Shown in pieces: positions 5,952 to 8,574 of a stretch of 8,574 bases of DNA (position 1 is its first letter; the number at the start of each line of letters is the position of its first letter). Where the stretch lies: contig JAYQOT010000074.1 in assembly GCA_038144955.1 (NCBI GenBank), positions 1 to 8,574 of the forward strand, in the 5' to 3' direction. The stretch is from Ga0077527 sp038144955 (GTDB taxonomy: Bacteria > Pseudomonadota > Gammaproteobacteria > Burkholderiales > SG8-41). Under the pieces are notes generated by a model. The model did not search any database and had not been told where the DNA came from. It saw only the letters and a program-made list of their open reading frames with translations. A program made the position numbers and the translations under genes.

Positions 5952-6811
5952 CAGGCCGCGATTCTCATGTGGTCTTTCTTGAACTGCTGGTAGAGGGCAT
6001 GCATGCGCCGGAACAGCGGTCCCGGTTTGCCGTCGCCGACGGGCTTGCCGTCGAGGGTGGTCACGGCGAGCACTTCCTTGGTGGAGGAAGTCACCCAGAT
6101 TTCGTCGGCGTCGCGCACTTCGGCTGCAGTGACGGCGCGGATCTCGACCTCGAATTCACGCGCGTGGGCAATTTCCAGCACCACGTCATAGGTTATGCCT
6201 GGGAGCACGAGATTGTCCTTGGGGGGTGTCAGCAGCTTGCCGTCCTTGACCACGAAGACGTTGCTGGAGGATGCCTCGGTCAGCTTGCCGTCGCGGAAGA
6301 GTATGGTTTCCGCGGCGCCGGCATCCGCCGAAAGCTGGCGCAACAGGCAGTTGCCGAGCAGAGAAACCGATTTGATGTCGCAGTTGAGCCAGCGGTAGTC
6401 CTCGGCAGTGACGCAGGCGACGCCGGATTCGACCAGTGCCGGCGCCGGCGTGACCAGCGGCGAGCTCATCATGAATACGGTCGGCTTGATGCCCTTGGGG
6501 AACGCGTGGTCGCGCTTGGCGACGCCACGGGTGACCTGCAGGTATACCGACTGGTCTTCGCCGTCGTTGCGCTTGACGATTTCGCCGGTGAGGCGCCGCC
6601 ATTCATCGGCAGTGTGCGGGTTGGCGATGCGGATCTTGTCTAGGCTGTACTGCAGCCTGTGCAAATGCTCGTCAAGGCGGAAAGGGCGTTTCGAATACAC
6701 CGGAATGACTTCGTAGACGCCGTCGCCGAAGATGAAGCCGCGGTCGAGTACCGGGATGCGCGCTTCTTCGACAGGCATGAATTCGCCGTTCAGGTAAACG
6801 ATGTCGCTCAT
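5951..6811 (-). CDS. dat: D-amino-acid aminotransferase (class IV PLP fold)
   Basis: This 286-residue cytoplasmic enzyme interconverts D-amino acids and 2-oxo acids (D-Ala + 2-oxoglutarate to pyruvate + D-Glu). Motifs: YLNGEF, ARIPVLDRGFIFGDGVYEV (17-35), VTRG (93-96), R100-D-H102, the PLP lysine K147 in DIKSVSLLGN, LTEASSSNVFVV (177-188) and LPGITYD (203-209). Tyr33, Arg100 and His102 match, with a two-residue offset, the carboxylate-binding Tyr31/Arg98/His100 of Bacillus D-amino-acid transaminase. That supports D-specificity rather than branched-chain activity. The ATG at 6811 is chosen over the longer open frame to 7066 because it has GGAA six bases upstream, matches the family length, and the longer form would overlap dacC. 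It follows dacC by 49 bases in the same direction; D-alanine released by DacC is a plausible substrate. Confidence 0.92.
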   Translation of the reverse strand: MSDIVYLNGEFMPVEEARIPVLDRGFIFGDGVYEVIPVYSKRPFRLDEHLHRLQYSLDKIRIANPHTADEWRRLTGEIVKRNDGEDQSVYLQVTRGVAKRDHAFPKGIKPTVFMMSSPLVTPAPALVESGVACVTAEDYRWLNCDIKSVSLLGNCLLRQLSADAGAAETILFRDGKLTEASSSNVFVVKDGKLLTPPKDNLVLPGITYDVVLEIAHAREFEVEIRAVTAAEVRDADEIWVTSSTKEVLAVTTLDGKPVGDGKPGPLFRRMHALYQQFKKDHMRIAA

Positions 6812-6860
6812 GGTTTGTTCCGGGGCAGGGTGACCGATAGGGCAGTGTAATCGAAGCAGC

Positions 6861-8006
6861 TTATTTGAACAGCAGGCGCAGCGTATCCCAGGCTCGCCCG
6901 AAGAGGCCTGCGACTGCGACGTTTTCGAGAGCGACCACCGGGATTTCACGGTAGGGTTTGCCGTCGAGTTCGAGCTTGAGTGTCGCAACTCGCTGGCCGG
7001 AGCTGATCGGGGCCAGCAGCGGCTGCAGGCTTTCCACGTTGGCCTTGAGCTTGTCAGACTGGCCACGGGGCAGGGCGATGTAGAAGTCTTCGGTAAAGCC
7101 GGCTTTCAACTGGTTGGAATCGCCTTTCCATACCCGCAGTTGGGTGACTGGCTGGTTGCGAGCGTAAAGACGCACGCTCTCGTATGCCTGATAACCCCAG
7201 TTCAGCAGTTTCTGGCTTTCGGCCGCCCTGGCGGATTCGGATGCCGTGCCCAGCACCACCGACAGCAGCCGACGTTCGTTCCGTTTCGCCGAGGTGATCA
7301 GGCAATAGCCGGCGTTCTCGGTGTATCCGGTCTTGACCCCGTCCACCGTCGGGTCGAGCCAGAGCAGGCGATTGCGGTTGGACTGGGTAATGTTGTTGTA
7401 GCGGTACTGTTTCTGCGAATACAGCGCATAGTGTTCCGGATAGTCGCGGATCAATGCGACTGCCAGCTTCGCGAGATCTTCGGCTGTCGAATGCAACTGG
7501 GGGCCGGTCAGGCCGGTTGCGTTGGTGAAATTGGTGTTGACCATTCCCAGGCGCTTGGCTTCCCGGTTCATCATCGTGGCAAACGCTTCTTCGCTGCCGC
7601 CGATGGCTTCTGCCAGCGCGATGCTGGCATCGTTGCCGGACTGGATGATCATGCCGCGCAGCAGTTCATCCACCGTGACCGGCTTGTTCGGTTCGATGAA
7701 CATCCGCGAACCCTCGGCCTTCCAGGCTTGCCGCGAAACCGGCACGACCTGGTCCGGTTTCAGCGATTTCTGCTTCAGGGCGCCGAAGGCCAGATAGGCC
7801 GTCATCAGCTTGGTCAGCGAAGCCGGCTCGAATTTGTCGGCGGCGTTGCGGCTGGCGAGTACCTGGCCGCTGTTGACGTCGAGCAGCAGGTAAGCCCTGG
7901 CTTCAATGGCGGGCGGGGGAAGCGCAATCGCTGCGGAGACTGGAGCGGGATTCTGTGCGCCGTTGAGCGCGGCGCAGTCAAACAGCAGGAGGATGGAGAA
8001 TTTCAT
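6861..8006 (-). CDS. dacC: D-alanyl-D-alanine carboxypeptidase (PBP5/6 type) with damaged signal peptide
   Basis: DacC-type enzymes trim the terminal D-Ala from peptidoglycan pentapeptides in the periplasm. In the 381-residue product the serine-peptidase triad is intact: S63-L-T-K66, S123-G-N125 and K225-T-G227. A PBP5-type C-terminal domain follows (about 285-360). The final residues GLFGRAWDTLRLLFK form the expected amphipathic membrane-anchor helix. The oddity is the N-terminus: MKFSILLLFDCAALNGAQNP puts Asp10 and Asn15 in what should be an uninterrupted hydrophobic core. The codons before this start are a tandem copy of the same region (7926-8115), where an intact version of the signal peptide ends one base into this ATG. 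One extra base near 8020/8021 would fuse both into a 413-residue protein. No ribosome-binding site precedes the 8006 ATG. Catalytic identity is secure; the true start and export competence are not. Confidence 0.93.
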   Translation of the reverse strand: MKFSILLLFDCAALNGAQNPAPVSAAIALPPPAIEARAYLLLDVNSGQVLASRNAADKFEPASLTKLMTAYLAFGALKQKSLKPDQVVPVSRQAWKAEGSRMFIEPNKPVTVDELLRGMIIQSGNDASIALAEAIGGSEEAFATMMNREAKRLGMVNTNFTNATGLTGPQLHSTAEDLAKLAVALIRDYPEHYALYSQKQYRYNNITQSNRNRLLWLDPTVDGVKTGYTENAGYCLITSAKRNERRLLSVVLGTASESARAAESQKLLNWGYQAYESVRLYARNQPVTQLRVWKGDSNQLKAGFTEDFYIALPRGQSDKLKANVESLQPLLAPISSGQRVATLKLELDGKPYREIPVVALENVAVAGLFGRAWDTLRLLFK

Positions 8007-8115
8007 CAGCGGAAAAAGCGGATTGCTGCGGAGGCTGGAGCGGGATTCTGTGCGCCGATGATCGCGGCGCAGGCAAACAGCAGGAGGTTGGAGAATTTCA
8101 TCAGCGGAAAAAGCG
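7926..8115. repeat. 95-bp imperfect tandem duplication covering the dacC leader and signal-peptide codons
   Basis: 7926-8020 and 8021-8115 align without gaps at a 95-base period with seven mismatches (7926/8021, 7929/8024, 7939/8034, 7963/8058, 7967/8062, 7978/8073, 7993/8088). Read on the minus strand, each copy runs from CGCTTTTTCCGCTG through ATG and 27 codons of the signal region. Of the seven changes, five alter amino acids and two are silent. Because 95 is not a multiple of three, the two copies are in different frames. Confidence 0.95.
8006..8101 (-). CDS. 31-codon minigene: orphan copy of the dacC signal peptide
   Basis: The outer copy of the duplication has its own ATG at 8101 and encodes MKFSNLLLFACAAIIGAQ followed by NPAPASAAIRFFR, then TGA at 8006-8008. 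It is a textbook signal peptide: a Lys near the start, an uninterrupted hydrophobic core, and an A-S-A cleavage site at 23-25. Only six residues follow the cleavage site. The stop shares its final A with the ATG of dacC (TGATG), an arrangement that allows re-initiation. A consensus -10 (8118-8123) lies just upstream, predicting a leader of about ten bases with no ribosome-binding site. It may be a real coupling leader peptide, the severed 5' end of dacC after a one-base deletion, or the product of a sequence error. No function beyond this is implied. Confidence 0.5.
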   Translation of the reverse strand: MKFSNLLLFACAAIIGAQNPAPASAAIRFFR

Positions 8116-8117
8116 TG

Positions 8118-8123
8118 ATTATA
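8118..8123 (-). promoter_or_regulatory. Consensus -10 box upstream of dacC
   Basis: The minus strand reads TATAAT, a perfect match. The -35 position at 17-base spacing (8141-8146) reads CCTCGG, a poor match. It lies in the 48-base gap after the anti-sigma-like gene and immediately before the duplicated segment. The predicted transcription start is near 8111, about ten bases before the minigene ATG. A different sigma factor or an activator may be needed, or read-through from the upstream pair may contribute. Confidence 0.45.
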
Positions 8124-8149
8124 ACCGCGCTTGACCCCCGCCGAGGGTA

Positions 8150-8329
8150 TCAGTCGCTGTCGCGGTAATTTTTCATCGCGGCGCGCAGGAAATCGAGGTG
8201 GATTTTCAGGTTGTCGCAGGCATTGCAGATCAGCAGATGGCTGCGCAGACGCAGATACTCGATCCAGCCCAGTGACTCATCCTGCTGCCGGGAGAGCAGT
8301 TCCGAGGTTTCCTTGCAGTCCGGGATCAT
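8150..8329 (-). CDS. Small zinc-finger anti-sigma-like protein
   Basis: A 59-residue protein carrying the zinc-binding anti-sigma signature H31-x3-C35-x2-C38 (HLLICNACD), preceded by DCKETSELLSRQQDESL (4-20), as is typical of zf-HC2/ZAS domains. It has no transmembrane segment, so it should be cytoplasmic and consist of little more than the sigma-binding domain. It would bind and inhibit the sigma factor encoded immediately upstream. ATG at 8329 is chosen because it overlaps the sigma-factor stop as ATGA (8326-8329); a start at 8350 would add seven residues inside the sigma gene. Tight coupling gives matched production of sigma and inhibitor. The sensing mode is unknown; a soluble Zn/Cys site suggests redox or metal sensing, but that is inference. 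Confidence 0.85.
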   Translation of the reverse strand: MIPDCKETSELLSRQQDESLGWIEYLRLRSHLLICNACDNLKIHLDFLRAAMKNYRDSD

Positions 8330-8574
8330 GGGGCGGGTTTTCCAAACCATTGCAATTCAAGGCATTCACGCAGCGTCAGCCGCGCACGGTGCAGCATGAC
8401 CCAGCAGTTGGTCGAGGTGATGCCCAGCGCCTTACAGATATCGCCGGTGGACAGTTCCATCACTTCACGCATGGCGAAAACCTGGGCGGTGCGCGCCGGC
8501 AGGCGCTGCAGGCACATTTCAAACGCGGCGCGGAAACGGGTGTTTTCCAGTGCGGAAGCCGGATTGCCCCAGTC
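8326..8574 (-). CDS. ECF-type RNA polymerase sigma factor, C-terminal part (5' end off window)
   Basis: The frame is open to the right edge and gives 82 residues ending at the TGA at 8326-8328. The visible part is sigma region 4: FEMCLQRLPARTAQVFAMREV corresponds to region 4.1, and STGDICKALGITSTNCWVML is the helix-turn-helix of region 4.2, followed by HRARLTLRECLELQWFGKPAP. This is typical of group 4 (ECF) sigma factors. Region 2 lies outside the window. It overlaps the zinc-finger gene by four bases, the usual sigma/anti-sigma arrangement. The target promoters are unknown; dacC and the genes after it lie directly downstream and could be part of the regulon, but no promoter motif in the window proves this. 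Confidence 0.9.
   Translation of the reverse strand, partial: DWGNPASALENTRFRAAFEMCLQRLPARTAQVFAMREVMELSTGDICKALGITSTNCWVMLHRARLTLRECLELQWFGKPAP

Noticed and set aside
5858..6643. Rightward open frame (261 codons) opposite the aminotransferase and ybeD
   Set aside because: It is the shadow of two well-supported genes, with no signal, domain or ribosome-binding site that supports translation.
6812..7066. N-terminal extension of the aminotransferase frame into dacC
   Set aside because: The family starts at MSDIVYLNGE-like sequence; the extension is out-of-frame dacC sequence with no homology to the family.
8008..8020. Programmed -1 frameshift at CGCTTTTTC joining the minigene to dacC
   Set aside because: A -1 shift here would reach the dacC frame, but the run is only five T, the heptamer is C TTT TTC rather than a proper X-XXY-YYZ slippery site, and no stimulatory structure is evident. 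A lost base at the duplication junction explains the arrangement more simply, although slippage cannot be ruled out.
7140..8168. Long rightward open frame (342 codons) opposite dacC
   Set aside because: It is the complement of a secure PBP5/6 coding sequence in high-GC DNA. It has no recognisable domain, its composition is rich in Arg, Gly and Gln in the way of an antisense shadow, and it crosses the duplication and the dacC promoter.

Overview
The window is GC-rich, gene-dense chromosomal DNA, most probably from a betaproteobacterium (Rhodocyclales/Nitrosomonadales-like). I infer this from protein style and from the order dacC - D-amino-acid aminotransferase - ybeD - lipB - lipA, a familiar betaproteobacterial neighbourhood. 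I see no RNA genes, CRISPR arrays or insertion sequences, and no gene-free stretch longer than about 90 bases.

Layout from left to right. Positions 1-1631 (+) hold the tail of a probable methyltransferase, joined by an ATGA overlap to a PaaK/CapK-type adenylate-forming enzyme. A DUF4197 exported protein (-, 1638-2327) and a membrane-anchored TlpA-like thioredoxin (+, 2365-2871) diverge from a 37-base gap. Next come lipA and lipB (-, 2879-4461), the lipoate synthase and octanoyltransferase that lipoylate 2-oxoacid dehydrogenases and glycine cleavage H protein; their reading frames overlap by ATGA. Then come two rightward genes: an unrecognised exported 161-residue protein and a YjdF/DUF2238 membrane protein (4550-5686). 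The rest reads leftward: ybeD/DUF493, a D-amino-acid aminotransferase, the penicillin-binding protein 5/6-type carboxypeptidase dacC, a 59-residue zinc-finger anti-sigma-like protein, and the C-terminal part of an ECF sigma factor that runs off the right edge.

The genes suggest two themes. One is cell-wall and D-amino-acid metabolism (dacC with the aminotransferase, downstream of a sigma/anti-sigma pair). The other is lipoate synthesis (lipB-lipA). The rightward pair at 4550-5686 separates ybeD from lipB and looks like an insertion into the conserved block.

The most unusual feature is at the dacC start. About 95 bp covering the leader and signal-peptide codons is tandemly duplicated (7926-8115). 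The outer copy encodes an intact-looking signal peptide but stops after 31 codons, and its stop overlaps the dacC start (TGATG). The inner copy, fused to the enzyme, has Asp and Asn in its hydrophobic core. Adding one nucleotide at the junction would restore a single frame. The 5-bp repeat CGCTT at the expected slip points predicts an in-frame 96-bp duplication. The locus is therefore either a recent real lesion or innovation, or a one-base sequence error.
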